The notes beneath the pieces were generated by a model. It worked only from the letters and a program-made list of their open reading frames with translations, ran no database searches and was not told the DNA's origin. A program made the translations under genes and the position numbers. A stretch of DNA of 64,000 nt from Ancylomarina salipaludis (GTDB taxonomy: Bacteria; Bacteroidota; Bacteroidia; Bacteroidales; Marinifilaceae): contig NZ_SAXA01000013.1 of NCBI RefSeq assembly GCF_004122035.1, positions 1 through 64,000 on the forward strand, read 5' to 3'. Position 1 is the stretch's first letter, and each line of letters begins with the position of its first letter. Below are positions 8,726 through 17,752 of the stretch, piece by piece.

Positions 8726-9808
8726 TTAAAGGTAATCGGTATAACCTTTTTCACCCGGAGTATAAAAGGTCTCCATATCAGGAGCTACCAATTCCGCTTT
8801 GTTTTGTATTTTTTCAACAAAACTTGGATTCGAAATAAAAGATCGTCCTACGTAAACCAAATCTAAACCACTGTCTAAAATAGCCTGCGCTTTCTCTTCA
8901 GAATCGATATCACCACCTGAAATAACAGTTCCCTTAAAGTTTTTCTTAATTGTATTTTTAATGTCTGTTGCAAAATCAGGTGCACCAAAAGCAAGCCTAT
9001 GATCGACAATATGAATATAAGTCAAATCCATTTTCGCTAACTCTTGTGATAAATAGATATAGGTTTGCTCCAAATCTGCATAATCGGATAACATATCGTT
9101 ATACTCCCCATAAGGAGAAAAACGAATTCCAAGCTTATCAGCCCCAATGGCATCAACAAGCTTTTGTGCTGTTTCCAATACAAATCGAACCCTATTTTCA
9201 ATCGATCCTCCATACCGATCATCTCTCAGATTCGATCTTGGATTGATAAACTGATCCAGTAAATAACCATTAGCTGCATGTAATTCAACACCATCGATAC
9301 CAGCCTCATTAATCAGTCGCTTAGCAGAAAAAACAAACTCATTTTGAGTGCCTTCAATTTCATCCAGACTCATAGCCTTAGGCGTTTCATGAGGAAACAT
9401 ACCCGTCTCAGTAAACATCTCACCTGCCGCCTGAATACTTGATGGTGCAAGGGTTGTGCTACCTTCGGGCATATTTAGCTTAGCCGTTATACGTCCACAG
9501 TGCATCAGCTGCACAAAAATTTTACCACCCCTGGCATGAACTGCCTCGGCAATCTTTTTCCACCCTTCAATTTGGGCATCAGAGTAGGCTCCCGGAATTC
9601 TGGGGTACCCCAAACCATTAGGCGATGGTGAAGTACCTTCACTGATAATCAATCCTGCCCCTGCTCTTTGCTGATAATATTTTACCATCAACTCGTTGGG
9701 AATATTGTCTATCGCTCTGCATCGCGTTAAGGGTGCCATTACAAATCGGTTCTTTAATTCTGTGGTTGAACCTAAGTTAAAGCTTTCAAATAAACTCATA
9801 TGATTCAT
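8726..9808 (-). CDS. Old yellow enzyme family alkene reductase (NADH:flavin oxidoreductase)
   Basis: FMN-dependent TIM-barrel oxidoreductase, NemA/OYE type, reducing activated C=C bonds of enones, quinone-like or nitro compounds with NAD(P)H. Visible features: N-terminal NRFVMAPLTRCRA, the FMN-contact QLMHCGRI, the ligand-binding HAANGYLLDQFINPRSN (the His-Ala-Ala-Asn substrate pair near 178-181) and the C-terminal phosphate loop VYVGRSFISNPSF. Length of 360 aa is normal. Monocistronic with its own terminator. Probable roles are detoxification or redox balance; the physiological substrate cannot be told. Confidence 0.95.
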   Translation of the reverse strand: MNHMSLFESFNLGSTTELKNRFVMAPLTRCRAIDNIPNELMVKYYQQRAGAGLIISEGTSPSPNGLGYPRIPGAYSDAQIEGWKKIAEAVHARGGKIFVQLMHCGRITAKLNMPEGSTTLAPSSIQAAGEMFTETGMFPHETPKAMSLDEIEGTQNEFVFSAKRLINEAGIDGVELHAANGYLLDQFINPRSNLRDDRYGGSIENRVRFVLETAQKLVDAIGADKLGIRFSPYGEYNDMLSDYADLEQTYIYLSQELAKMDLTYIHIVDHRLAFGAPDFATDIKNTIKKNFKGTVISGGDIDSEEKAQAILDSGLDLVYVGRSFISNPSFVEKIQNKAELVAPDMETFYTPGEKGYTDYL

Positions 9809-9948
9809 TTTTTTGGTTAATCGTTTCTTATTTATAATAGACCAATTATCAACAAACCTAATCCTTTTTTATTTAAGACCCAAAGGTCCTTTATACAAAA
9901 AAGTAAGAAGCCAATTTTATATTTCTGACACAACACTGAATAATGAAA

Positions 9949-10587
9949 CTACTTAAAAGCAATTCCTCTAATCTGCGGAATAATGGGGACGATAACAGAA
10001 TACAAATTATAAGATTCGATTTCCAACCGATTGAAGCCAGCTGATTCGATAAATGGCTGAATATCCCGATTGGTATGGCAGCCCTCGAAACAATAGTGCC
10101 ACGGCCTGTGAAGCAAATTTTGAATCATTGCCAGAACAGAATTATCTCTGGCTTTAACATGCTCAATAAAAACAAATTTACCCGAAGGTTTCAATATTCG
10201 TTTCACTTGTTTTAAGCATTGTTCCAAATCCTCAACCGTACAAAGAACAAGGGTACTCACCACAAATTCACAGGATTCATCATCCAAATCAATAGCCTCT
10301 CCGGTTAAGGAACGAATCTCCAGATTGATGCCATACTTTTGAGCTGTTTTTGTTAAGCCCGCATGCATATGCACATTGGGTTCGATAGCAATCAGATGCG
10401 TTCCTTTTCTCAGATATCGCATATTCTCACCTCTTCCCGGTCCAATCTCAACAACAGTACCTGGATGATCCTTAAACAAGACTCTTTTCATCTCACCAAA
10501 CTTATAATGCATATAAGCCGATATGATTCTCAGTAACCAGGAGTTGATTGGTCCGCGTATGGCATTGTTCTTAAATTGATTCTCCAT
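9949..10587 (-). CDS. Class I SAM-dependent methyltransferase (methyltransferase-11 type)
   Basis: Rossmann-fold methyltransferase of 212 aa. Motif I is VVEIGPGRGEN (about 45-55), the acidic end of beta-2 is LIAIEPN, motif III-like is VVSTLVLCTVEDLEQ, and a later strand is KFVFIEHV. The C-terminal region with RPWHYCFEGCHTNRDI resembles methyltransferases of the phosphatidylethanolamine/thiol group (PMT and METTL7-like), but the substrate cannot be assigned. A terminator separates it from the upstream peptidase gene, so it has its own promoter. Confidence 0.85.
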   Translation of the reverse strand: MENQFKNNAIRGPINSWLLRIISAYMHYKFGEMKRVLFKDHPGTVVEIGPGRGENMRYLRKGTHLIAIEPNVHMHAGLTKTAQKYGINLEIRSLTGEAIDLDDESCEFVVSTLVLCTVEDLEQCLKQVKRILKPSGKFVFIEHVKARDNSVLAMIQNLLHRPWHYCFEGCHTNRDIQPFIESAGFNRLEIESYNLYSVIVPIIPQIRGIAFK

Positions 10588-10637
10588 ATAAAACGAGCTA
10601 CTTTATTTTCCACTTCGATTCACTAAAAGTAAACAAA

Positions 10638-10663
10638 AAGGGCACCCCTTACGGAATGCCCTT
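10638..10663 (-). terminator. Terminator of the zinc peptidase gene
   Basis: AAGGGCA / TGCCCTT stem with a 12-base loop, followed by a T-run on the minus strand, 24 bases past the stop at 10687. Confidence 0.7.
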
Positions 10664-10686
10664 AAAAAAACATTATATCAAACTGA

Positions 10687-12747
10687 TTAGTTTGCTAATT
10701 TCTTTAACGATTCACTTGCGGCCTGAATCAAAGGTTGGGTTGACAATTTACTGCCAGTAGCCTCAAGCATCCACTGGTTAGGTGTTAAACGACCTTGCTT
10801 AAAAATACGATCAACCTCATTAGGGAAACTTTTTCCTTTAAGCTGTTGCTCAAGCTGGAACTCAATAACATTACCAAATGCATAATTCGATAAATATAAT
10901 GGACTGTTTAGCATGTGCGAATATACAGCCAATATAGTCTGATCTTTCATTCCATAAACAGGTGCATAAAACTCATTCCAAATTTCTTTAGCAATACGCA
11001 TGGTTGCGTCGCGAAGCTGAGCGGCACTTGCATCCGGATTAGCATACAACCATTTCCAAACACGAATATCCAATACTGAAACACCCATGATTTCGTAAGC
11101 ACTCCAGAATAAATCCAGTTTCTTCAAAGCATCCTTTTCCGAAGATTCATCATTGATATCCAACAACATCATATCTCTCTTCTGGAAGATAAAAGCCAAA
11201 GCCTCAGTGAAAGCGGTATTAGGTACGCCATTCAGCATAAAATGATCAACATCATACAAGGAAATTGTTTGCTCAACATTGTGCCCAAATTCGTGAATGG
11301 CAATATTATAGCCTTTATAATCCATACCTTTTGCTCCAATTCGGGTACGCAGATGAGCTTTTTGCCCTTTCTTAGCTCCACCCCAGGCATGTCCCGAACC
11401 TCTTGCCGGATCAACAGCAATATGATCTGCTAAGAATTTCGCACGCTCCTTATCATAGCCTAATTTCATCAATAGGTTTCCAAGATCTGCTTCTAAAGCA
11501 GGAGCATTAGGATACAATTTTCGAGTCTGAGCATCAAGCTTTGACTCATCCATCCCGCTACGAGCTTTAAATCCATCGTACCAAATATCGAATGGCTGCA
11601 AATCACGTCCCAATCTCTTCTTAATAAGTTCACCAACTTTTTTAGTTTCTTCTGATCTTAAGAAATCAGTAAAGATTTTCTCGGTGTTTTCATGTGAAAT
11701 TTCCTTGGCACCTGCATACTGTCTTTTAATAAAGGTATTCTGATCTGGATAGTATGGATCAATCGCCTTATTGGCATGGAAGTTATTTAAAATTTGCTGA
11801 TATCTTTCATTTGGCTCAGGAGTTGCCTCAACGGTATTGCCATTCTGATAAACCACATTGGTATATGGATCCCACTCGTACTCTCCGCTATTAATCACCT
11901 TTTCTGGGATTTCCTGAGAAATAATGCGTTGCATCACCTGATAGATAATCTTTTGTTTCTCAAGTCCATCAACCGAATTTGCATAATTGGCTTTAATTTC
12001 GTCACGTAAATTCCAATGAGACAGAAGCACCTTATCCTCTGGGAAGAAACGCTTGTTATTAGCGTCAGTCAAATGCCCTACATAAATATTGTAATCGGCA
12101 ATATAAACATCCGATTCAGCAGCAGCTTTACCCGCATTTTGCAACAACTCAGCAGGAACTCTCGCCGTAAAATAATCACCTAAACGCGCATAAGCCCATT
12201 CCAAACGTGACCATTTTCCAGCCATCGCTTCTTTTTCTTCCAAACTAAAAGGAGGAAAATTTAAAGCAATTGTAAATGCAATTTTATTTTTATAAAAATC
12301 ATCTTGCCAGTGCGCATCAACGCTATATGCACCAAACTGGTTATCAATAGGATGTTGTTCAAACGTATTTAAATGAACAGGTTCCAGCAAGTCAAGCGTA
12401 ATTTTATTAAAGTAACCGGTAATGATTTCGATATTTCGTGAAATCTTATTGAAAACCAGCTCACGTTCTTCTTTATCTGAAACATAATTTTCTTCACAGA
12501 AAGCTTTAAAAACTTCAGAAGAACCATCAGCTTCAGTCCAAAGGTTAGCAACATGCTTCACCCCTCTTATCAATAAACTTTCATCAGCCTTAGGAAATTT
12601 AGCTTTCAATGCACTAATTGTAGCATCAACTGTCGTTTTATCGATATTCGATTTTTCGACACTTACCGTTTTTTTCGTCGTTGTTTCGTTTGGTTGACAA
12701 GCTGTAAAAAACAGAGCTGTACACACAAACAGAAGTAGTTTTTTCAT
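10687..12747 (-). CDS. Zinc metallopeptidase lipoprotein, M3/gluzincin-like
   Basis: Lipoprotein leader with lipobox FTAC (Cys17), so membrane-anchored outside the cytoplasm. The active site is HEFGH at 485-489, and the third zinc ligand is probably Glu515 in FTEALAFIF, 26 residues later. This spacing fits M3-like gluzincins and not the longer HExxxH motif of dipeptidyl peptidase III (M49). The C-terminal segment (YAFGNVIEFQLEQQL, LTPNQWM) also resembles oligoendopeptidase F-like folds. At 686 aa it probably cuts short peptides. The exact MEROPS family is uncertain. Confidence 0.85.
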   Translation of the reverse strand: MKKLLLFVCTALFFTACQPNETTTKKTVSVEKSNIDKTTVDATISALKAKFPKADESLLIRGVKHVANLWTEADGSSEVFKAFCEENYVSDKEERELVFNKISRNIEIITGYFNKITLDLLEPVHLNTFEQHPIDNQFGAYSVDAHWQDDFYKNKIAFTIALNFPPFSLEEKEAMAGKWSRLEWAYARLGDYFTARVPAELLQNAGKAAAESDVYIADYNIYVGHLTDANNKRFFPEDKVLLSHWNLRDEIKANYANSVDGLEKQKIIYQVMQRIISQEIPEKVINSGEYEWDPYTNVVYQNGNTVEATPEPNERYQQILNNFHANKAIDPYYPDQNTFIKRQYAGAKEISHENTEKIFTDFLRSEETKKVGELIKKRLGRDLQPFDIWYDGFKARSGMDESKLDAQTRKLYPNAPALEADLGNLLMKLGYDKERAKFLADHIAVDPARGSGHAWGGAKKGQKAHLRTRIGAKGMDYKGYNIAIHEFGHNVEQTISLYDVDHFMLNGVPNTAFTEALAFIFQKRDMMLLDINDESSEKDALKKLDLFWSAYEIMGVSVLDIRVWKWLYANPDASAAQLRDATMRIAKEIWNEFYAPVYGMKDQTILAVYSHMLNSPLYLSNYAFGNVIEFQLEQQLKGKSFPNEVDRIFKQGRLTPNQWMLEATGSKLSTQPLIQAASESLKKLAN

Positions 12748-12847
12748 TGTATTTAGATTAGTCGCTCTCGTGAGCTGGTTGTTTCGATTATCCGCTAAAG
12801 ATATATTTTTCCCTTGAGAAGAAATATGATAGAAAACAGAGATTTTT

Positions 12848-12989
12848 GAATTAAGAATTATAATTTATGAATGATGATTTATATGTATTGTAGTATGATT
12901 TCCACCTTGATCAAATATGATTTATTTTGATTCTTTAAAGTCTTTTCAAATCTGGATTTCATTTATAATTCATAACTCTTAATTTATCA
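12848..12989. repeat. Paired AT-rich short repeats, partly inverted
   Basis: TTAAGAATTATAATTTATGAA at about 12850-12870 and ATTTATAATTCATAACTCTTAA at 12961-12982 are imperfect reverse complements about 90 bases apart. The second shares the 19-base string CATTTATAATTCATAACTC with 983-1001. It abuts the stop codon of the HD-domain gene. Confidence 0.55.
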
Positions 12990-13568
12990 TTAATCAACTC
13001 CTTTCAGGCCTAATTCTTCAGCTATTCCCTGCATTGCTGTTAGTGTACCTTCAATCAGTTCCCCGCGTTCCAAACCTAACATCTCAGCTCCCTTTTCAAT
13101 GGTTTCACGATGACAACCCGCAGCAAAATTCTTGGTTTTCCATGTGCGTTTAACAGATTTCACTTTCACGTCCATAATCGATTTTGACGGTCGCACCAAA
13201 GCGGTTGCTGTAATCAGACCAGTCAGTTCATCTATAGCATAAAGTGTTTTTTCTAAAAGAGACAGAGGTACAACTTCGGTACACGAACCGAAAGCATGGG
13301 ATTCAACAGCCCGGATATAATCTTCCGGCCAATTGGCAGCTTCCAAAATCTCCCTTGTTTTTAGAGTATGCCTTTCCGGTTCGACTTCCCAATCTAAATC
13401 GTGAACCAAACCAATAACACCCCACTTCTCAACATCTTGCCCATGCAATTGGGCATAATAGCGCATCACCGCCTCTACAGCAAGAGCATGGTTGATTAAA
13501 CTTTCTGTTTTAATATACTGTTTGACGAGCTCAAAAGCTTCAGATCGGGTTGGAATATGGTTCTGCAT
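12990..13568 (-). CDS. HD-domain protein (HDIG-like phosphohydrolase)
   Basis: Small cytoplasmic metal-dependent phosphohydrolase fold. The first His is in NHALAVEAVMRYY, the HD pair in GLVHDLDWE, a further His in ERHTL and ESHAFG, and the distal Asp in YAIDELTGL. This arrangement is typical of HDIG proteins annotated as possible phosphodiesterases/hydrolases. I placed the start at the second Met (13568, MQNHIPTRS), which gives the usual N-terminus; an upstream in-frame ATG at 13589 is possible. Monocistronic. Substrate unknown. Confidence 0.85.
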   Translation of the reverse strand: MQNHIPTRSEAFELVKQYIKTESLINHALAVEAVMRYYAQLHGQDVEKWGVIGLVHDLDWEVEPERHTLKTREILEAANWPEDYIRAVESHAFGSCTEVVPLSLLEKTLYAIDELTGLITATALVRPSKSIMDVKVKSVKRTWKTKNFAAGCHRETIEKGAEMLGLERGELIEGTLTAMQGIAEELGLKGVD

Positions 13569-13749
13569 ACACTTGATTATTATACTCATTTAACGAATGA
13601 ATAAAAATATCAAAAGTTTTATTTATTCACCTATACCTCTAAATAAAACTGAGTTAAACCCCATTTTTAACAATCTATTTACATTAGGGATTTTCATAAA
13701 TAAGTTCTTTTAGGTATATTCGGATCTTCAACTCTTATTAATGTCATTT

Positions 13750-14112
13750 ATGAAAAAAGATAACAGACGAAATTTTATACAAAAACTAGGCGTAACTGTT
13801 GGTGCCACGGCACTACTCGACACTGAAAGTATTGCCTCAGTGGCTCGCATGCATTCGGGAAAAGATCTTGAAAGATCTGAATTCTTAAACAATTATGAAA
13901 ATTGGATTAATCAATACATCGAAGTGGTTGAAAAAGAAAAATCTGATCAAAATAATCTGGCCAACAAACATCGCATTATGGAGTTATCAGATCAAGCCAA
14001 GAATTGGCAAGAAAAAATTGCGCTCTACCTAAATGACGATGCATTTAAAAAGCGTTACATTCAATTATCTATGCGTTTATCGGATAGTATTAATCGCGAA
14101 CTGGAAGCCTAA
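13750..14112 (+). CDS. Small exported protein with Tat-type leader, unknown function
   Basis: 120 aa from the ATG at 13750 (an in-frame ATG 9 bases earlier is also possible). The N-terminus DNRRNFIQKLGVTVGATALL has the twin-arginine pattern R-R-x-F-[IL]-x-K with a hydrophobic stretch, so Tat export is likely. The mature part (about 85 aa) is charged and helical (NNYENWINQYIEVVEKEKSDQNN, DQAKNWQEKIALYLND). I do not recognise a family and see no cofactor motif. It stands alone, before a strong terminator shared with the ferritin-like gene. Confidence 0.7.
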   Translation: MKKDNRRNFIQKLGVTVGATALLDTESIASVARMHSGKDLERSEFLNNYENWINQYIEVVEKEKSDQNNLANKHRIMELSDQAKNWQEKIALYLNDDAFKKRYIQLSMRLSDSINRELEA

Positions 14113-14178
14113 CCAGCACTTGTTCACACAATAAGGAGATAATCTTTTTAAAGATAATCAACCGACTAACTACAAAAA

Positions 14179-14203
14179 AAGCCCCGACACAATCGGGGCT
14201 TTT
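14179..14203. terminator. Bidirectional terminator between convergent genes
   Basis: AAGCCCCGA / TCGGGGCTT stem with a CACAA loop, T-rich on the plus side (TTTTAT) and followed by T7 on the minus side. Confidence 0.85.
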
Positions 14204-14221
14204 ATCTAATCAATAGAAGAT

Positions 14222-14680
14222 CTAGTTTTCTGTCAAAATATTCTCGTCGTATTCAACTTCGAATCTTAGTTTATGCTTTGCTTCTTCCTGAGCCAAGTTC
14301 AAAAATAATTTCTTTTCAGCTTCATCAGTAGTTGCAGCAGCCAAATCGCTATATAATCTAAAGGCAGCTTTCTCCTTTTTCATCGCAATTGTTAATGCTT
14401 CCTGATAGGTAATATTGGTTTTCTCTTCGTCAACATCAACCAAGTAGTCTGCAATTTTCATATCAGCAATCTTCACATCAGAAAACTTCTGCCCTTTACC
14501 ATTTTTAATGGCTTCAAGCTTGGCGCGATGCCCCATTTCCTCGATAGCATATTGCTCAAATGTTTCTTTAATCTCCTTGTGCTTCATTTTTGCAGCAAGA
14601 GCTGTATAAAATTCAGCAGCCATTGCTTCCTCGTTAATGGCAAAATCAAGGATGTCATTTAATGATTTGAACTCTTTCAT
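14222..14680 (-). CDS. Ferritin-like/rubrerythrin-type diiron protein without rubredoxin domain
   Basis: Four-helix diiron protein, 152 aa from the ATG at 14680. Metal-ligand pairs are visible as NEEAMAAEFY, IEEMGHRAKLE, MKKEKAAFRLY and LAQEEAKHKLRFE (two E-x-x-H pairs plus lone Glu residues), as in rubrerythrin ferritin-like domains. The C-terminal rubredoxin CxxC modules are absent. A role in peroxide reduction or oxidative-stress protection in an anaerobe is inferred. It precedes the strong shared terminator and lies downstream of the GltA-like gene, possibly co-transcribed (66-bp gap). Confidence 0.9.
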   Translation of the reverse strand: MKEFKSLNDILDFAINEEAMAAEFYTALAAKMKHKEIKETFEQYAIEEMGHRAKLEAIKNGKGQKFSDVKIADMKIADYLVDVDEEKTNITYQEALTIAMKKEKAAFRLYSDLAAATTDEAEKKLFLNLAQEEAKHKLRFEVEYDENILTEN

Positions 14681-14746
14681 ATTAAGAATTTTTAAAATCA
14701 ATATTATTATAAGTGCTTGTATTTAAACTTACACTTTTTTTTCGAA

Positions 14747-16237
14747 TTAGTTTGATAGGTATTTCTCTGTCAAATAGATGTCCATGTTCTTAGCCGCTTT
14801 TCTACCATCACCCATAGCAAGGATAACAGTTGCACCACCACGAACAATATCACCACCAGCAAACATTTCCGGAATAGATGATTGCATCTTATCTTTCACG
14901 ACTTCAATAGTTCCCCATTTCGACACCTCTAACCCTTCAACTGAATTAGGAATCAATGGATTTGGTGATACACCAACAGCCACAACCACAACCTCACAGT
15001 CAAGAATGTATTCAGAACCTTCAACCGGAACTGGTCGTCTACGTCCTGAAGCATCAGGCTCGCCCAATTCCATTTTCTGAACTTTCATCTGGCACACACG
15101 ACCGTTTTCGTCAGCAATGTATTCAATAGGATTAGTCAATGTCAAGAACTCAACACCTTCTTGTTTCGCATGGTGAACTTCTTCAACACGAGCAGGCATC
15201 TCTTCTTCCGAACGACGGTAAACGATCATAGCACGCTCTGCACCCAAACGCTTAGCTGTACGAACAGAGTCCATAGCGGTATTACCACCACCAACAACAA
15301 CAACATTTTTACCTCTCAATACTGGCGTATCAGATTCTTCGCTGTCAGCACCCATCAGGTTCACACGAGTCAAGTATTCGTTTGAAGATAAAATACCATT
15401 GGCATTCTCACCTGGAATATTCATGAATCGAGGTAAACCAGCACCAGATCCTACATAGAATGCCTTGTAACCATCCGCTTTCAAATCGTCAAGGCTAGCA
15501 GTCTGTCCTACAATATAGTTCGTGATGAATTTCACACCCATGCGGCGTAAACTTTCAATCTCAACATCAACTACAGCATTTGGCAAACGGAATTCAGGAA
15601 TACCATACTTTAATACTCCTCCAATTTCGTGAAGGGCTTCGAATACGGTCACATCGTAACCCAATTTAGCCATATCGCCAGCAAATGAAAGTCCGGAAGG
15701 ACCTGAGCCAATCACAGCAACCTTAATACCATTTGAAGGACGTAATTCTGGTGTAGCAAGATGACCTGACTCTCTTTCGAAATCAGCAGCAAAACGTTCC
15801 AAATAACCAATTGCTACAGCAGGTTGATTTAATTTCTCAACATAGAAACATTTTTGCTCACACTGCAATTCTTGTGGACAAACACGACCACAAACTGCTG
15901 GCAAAGCCGATGTTTCTTTCAATACTGAAGCCGCTTCAAGAATTTCGCCGCGTTCGATATTCTTAATAAACTTAGGAATATTAATGCTAACCGGGCAACC
16001 TTCCATACAAGTTGGATTCACACAATCCATACAACGAGTTGCTTCAAGAATGGCTTGTTCCTGAGTTAAACCTGTATTTACTTCGATACGTTGCGATTTG
16101 ATACGAAGCTCTGGCTCAGTTTCAGCCATAAGTGCTCGCTCAATCGACATACGATCTTTAGCTTTTGTCTTTTTCTGAAGAGCTACTCTCCAGTCTTGTT
16201 TTCTTTCGTTCTTGATATATTCTTCAGACCTTTCCAT
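14747..16237 (-). CDS. gltA: GltA/NfnB-type NADPH-binding iron-sulfur flavoprotein
   Basis: Annotated in many genomes as the glutamate synthase small subunit. N-terminal [4Fe-4S] motifs are CMDCVNPTCMEGCP and CGRVCPQELQCEQKC (about residues 69-130). A first dinucleotide fold at GSGPSGLSFAGD binds FAD. The second, GGGNTAMDS, binds NADP(H). The C-terminal FAD contact is MFAGGDIVRGGA. There is no adjacent glutamate synthase large subunit. Instead the gene immediately follows its partner at 16279 (41-bp gap), the order seen for NfnAB/SudAB: NADH-dependent, ferredoxin-linked NADP reductase that bifurcates electrons. Assignment to Nfn rather than GltD rests on this pairing. Confidence 0.93.
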   Translation of the reverse strand: MERSEEYIKNERKQDWRVALQKKTKAKDRMSIERALMAETEPELRIKSQRIEVNTGLTQEQAILEATRCMDCVNPTCMEGCPVSINIPKFIKNIERGEILEAASVLKETSALPAVCGRVCPQELQCEQKCFYVEKLNQPAVAIGYLERFAADFERESGHLATPELRPSNGIKVAVIGSGPSGLSFAGDMAKLGYDVTVFEALHEIGGVLKYGIPEFRLPNAVVDVEIESLRRMGVKFITNYIVGQTASLDDLKADGYKAFYVGSGAGLPRFMNIPGENANGILSSNEYLTRVNLMGADSEESDTPVLRGKNVVVVGGGNTAMDSVRTAKRLGAERAMIVYRRSEEEMPARVEEVHHAKQEGVEFLTLTNPIEYIADENGRVCQMKVQKMELGEPDASGRRRPVPVEGSEYILDCEVVVVAVGVSPNPLIPNSVEGLEVSKWGTIEVVKDKMQSSIPEMFAGGDIVRGGATVILAMGDGRKAAKNMDIYLTEKYLSN

Positions 16238-16278
16238 TGTCCTGTTATTTTTGTGTTGCTATTCGTATTTTGAATCCC

Positions 16279-17100
16279 TTATTTCTGAAATTGATCAAAT
16301 TTATCAACTTCCTCTTTCTTATAACCACCAAGTCGAGACATCATCTCTTCAAAATCAATTTGGTGAGCATCGAACTCAGGACCATCTACACAAGTAAATT
16401 TGGTTTTTCCACCAACTGTAACACGACAAGCGCCACACATACCTGTACCATCAACCATGATACTATTTAAACTAGCAACAGTTGGAATTTCATACTTCTT
16501 AGTTAATAAAGAACAGAATTTCATCATGATTGCAGGACCTATAGTCACACACTCATTGATTTTTTCTCTCTTAATAACTTCTTCCATTCCTTCGGTTACT
16601 AAACCTTTTTTACCATAAGAACCATCATCTGTCATGATAATCAACTCGTCAGAATGCTTACGCATTTCATCCTCAAGAATGATTAGATCCTTGCTACGAG
16701 CCGCCAAAATAGTTACCACTCTGTTTCCTGCCTTTTTATAAGCTTCAACAATTGGTAATAGAGGCGCAACACCTACACCACCACCACAACAAAGGATTGT
16801 TCCTAAATTATGAATCTCAGTTGGCTTACCTAATGGACCTACTAAATCAGTGATATAATCACCAACTTCAAGATCACATACTTTGGTTGATGAGACACCC
16901 ATTTTCTGCACAACTAAGGTTATAGTTCCTTTAGCAATATCAGCTCCAGCTATGGTTAATGGAATACGTTCTCCTTTTTCACCTACGCGTAGAATAACGA
17001 AATTTCCCGGCTTACGAGATTTTGCAATTAAAGGCGCTTCTACAACGATTTTTACGATTTTCTCTGAAAAATATTCTTTTTCAACTATCTTGTTCATCAC
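16279..17100 (-). CDS. NfnA/SudB-type sulfide/dihydroorotate dehydrogenase-like FAD/NAD-binding subunit
   Basis: 273-aa flavoprotein of the ferredoxin-NADP reductase fold, PyrK-like. The FAD motif is ERIPLTI (about 44-50), the NAD-binding region CCGGGVGVAPLLP, and a [2Fe-2S] loop near the C-terminus has Cys in GTGMCGACRV and KFTCVDGPEFD. Together with the next gene it should couple NADH oxidation, NADPH formation and ferredoxin. First gene of the two-gene operon; upstream 650 bp is non-coding. A second Met directly follows the first, so the start may shift by one codon. Confidence 0.92.
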   Translation of the reverse strand: MMNKIVEKEYFSEKIVKIVVEAPLIAKSRKPGNFVILRVGEKGERIPLTIAGADIAKGTITLVVQKMGVSSTKVCDLEVGDYITDLVGPLGKPTEIHNLGTILCCGGGVGVAPLLPIVEAYKKAGNRVVTILAARSKDLIILEDEMRKHSDELIIMTDDGSYGKKGLVTEGMEEVIKREKINECVTIGPAIMMKFCSLLTKKYEIPTVASLNSIMVDGTGMCGACRVTVGGKTKFTCVDGPEFDAHQIDFEEMMSRLGGYKKEEVDKFDQFQK

Positions 17101-17752
17101 TTTCTATGATAAAATAAATAAATTCTTAATCCGAAACTACATCAAAAAAGCTGGAATTCAAAACAATAACCTCCGCTCAACCAATGTTAATTCACTTTTC
17201 AAAAGTAAAGAGTTAGTGTTAATCACTCTACATTATACTGGTTTTTTTTTTCTGCCATAAAACATTTTAGTTTGAATCTAAATTATACCCTAATAAGGTT
17301 ATATTTCTTTAATAAATATGACTTCTAAACAGAATTAAGTATCAAGTCAAAAAACAAATCGTCAAGAATATAACAGATATAAGCCCAATCAAAAAAAACG
17401 ATGTTAAGCTTCATATTGAAGAAAAAATTATCAATTTAAATGAAAAGATTTCTTAACTGATTGATCTCACAAAACCAATTTTCATCAAATTCTTCAATTG
17501 AACGCATTAGCAAAATGTAGGCAATCAATTATAACAGGATTTATGAAACTCTCTTAAAACAGAAAAAGCTTACTTATTATACTAGAAACAGTCACTAAAT
17601 CATATTGATACAGCAGCCTTTGAGAAATGGATTAAGTATGATCAAGAGATTCCATTGGGCAGAATCATATTACTCCCTTGGTGTAAAAAACACATGACAT
17701 GTCCCAGTCACTAATTTTAGTACTTATATTTGTATGATCAAATATCGAAATC
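17101..17752. other. Long AT-rich divergent intergenic region
   Basis: 652 bp with no credible gene on either strand, between the divergent Nfn-like operon and the SUI1-like gene. The only recognisable signal is TATATTTG at 17725-17732, matching the TAnnTTTG -7 element, about 21 bases before the SUI1 start; no clear -33 partner. A small RNA cannot be excluded, but I see no terminator-like hairpin inside. Confidence 0.4.

Noticed and set aside
11242-11433. Plus-strand frame antisense to the zinc peptidase active-site region
   Set aside because: Entirely opposite a conserved domain; no independent support.
16883-17260. Plus-strand 125-aa frame opposite the NfnA-like gene
   Set aside because: Antisense shadow of a well-supported gene without any protein-like features.
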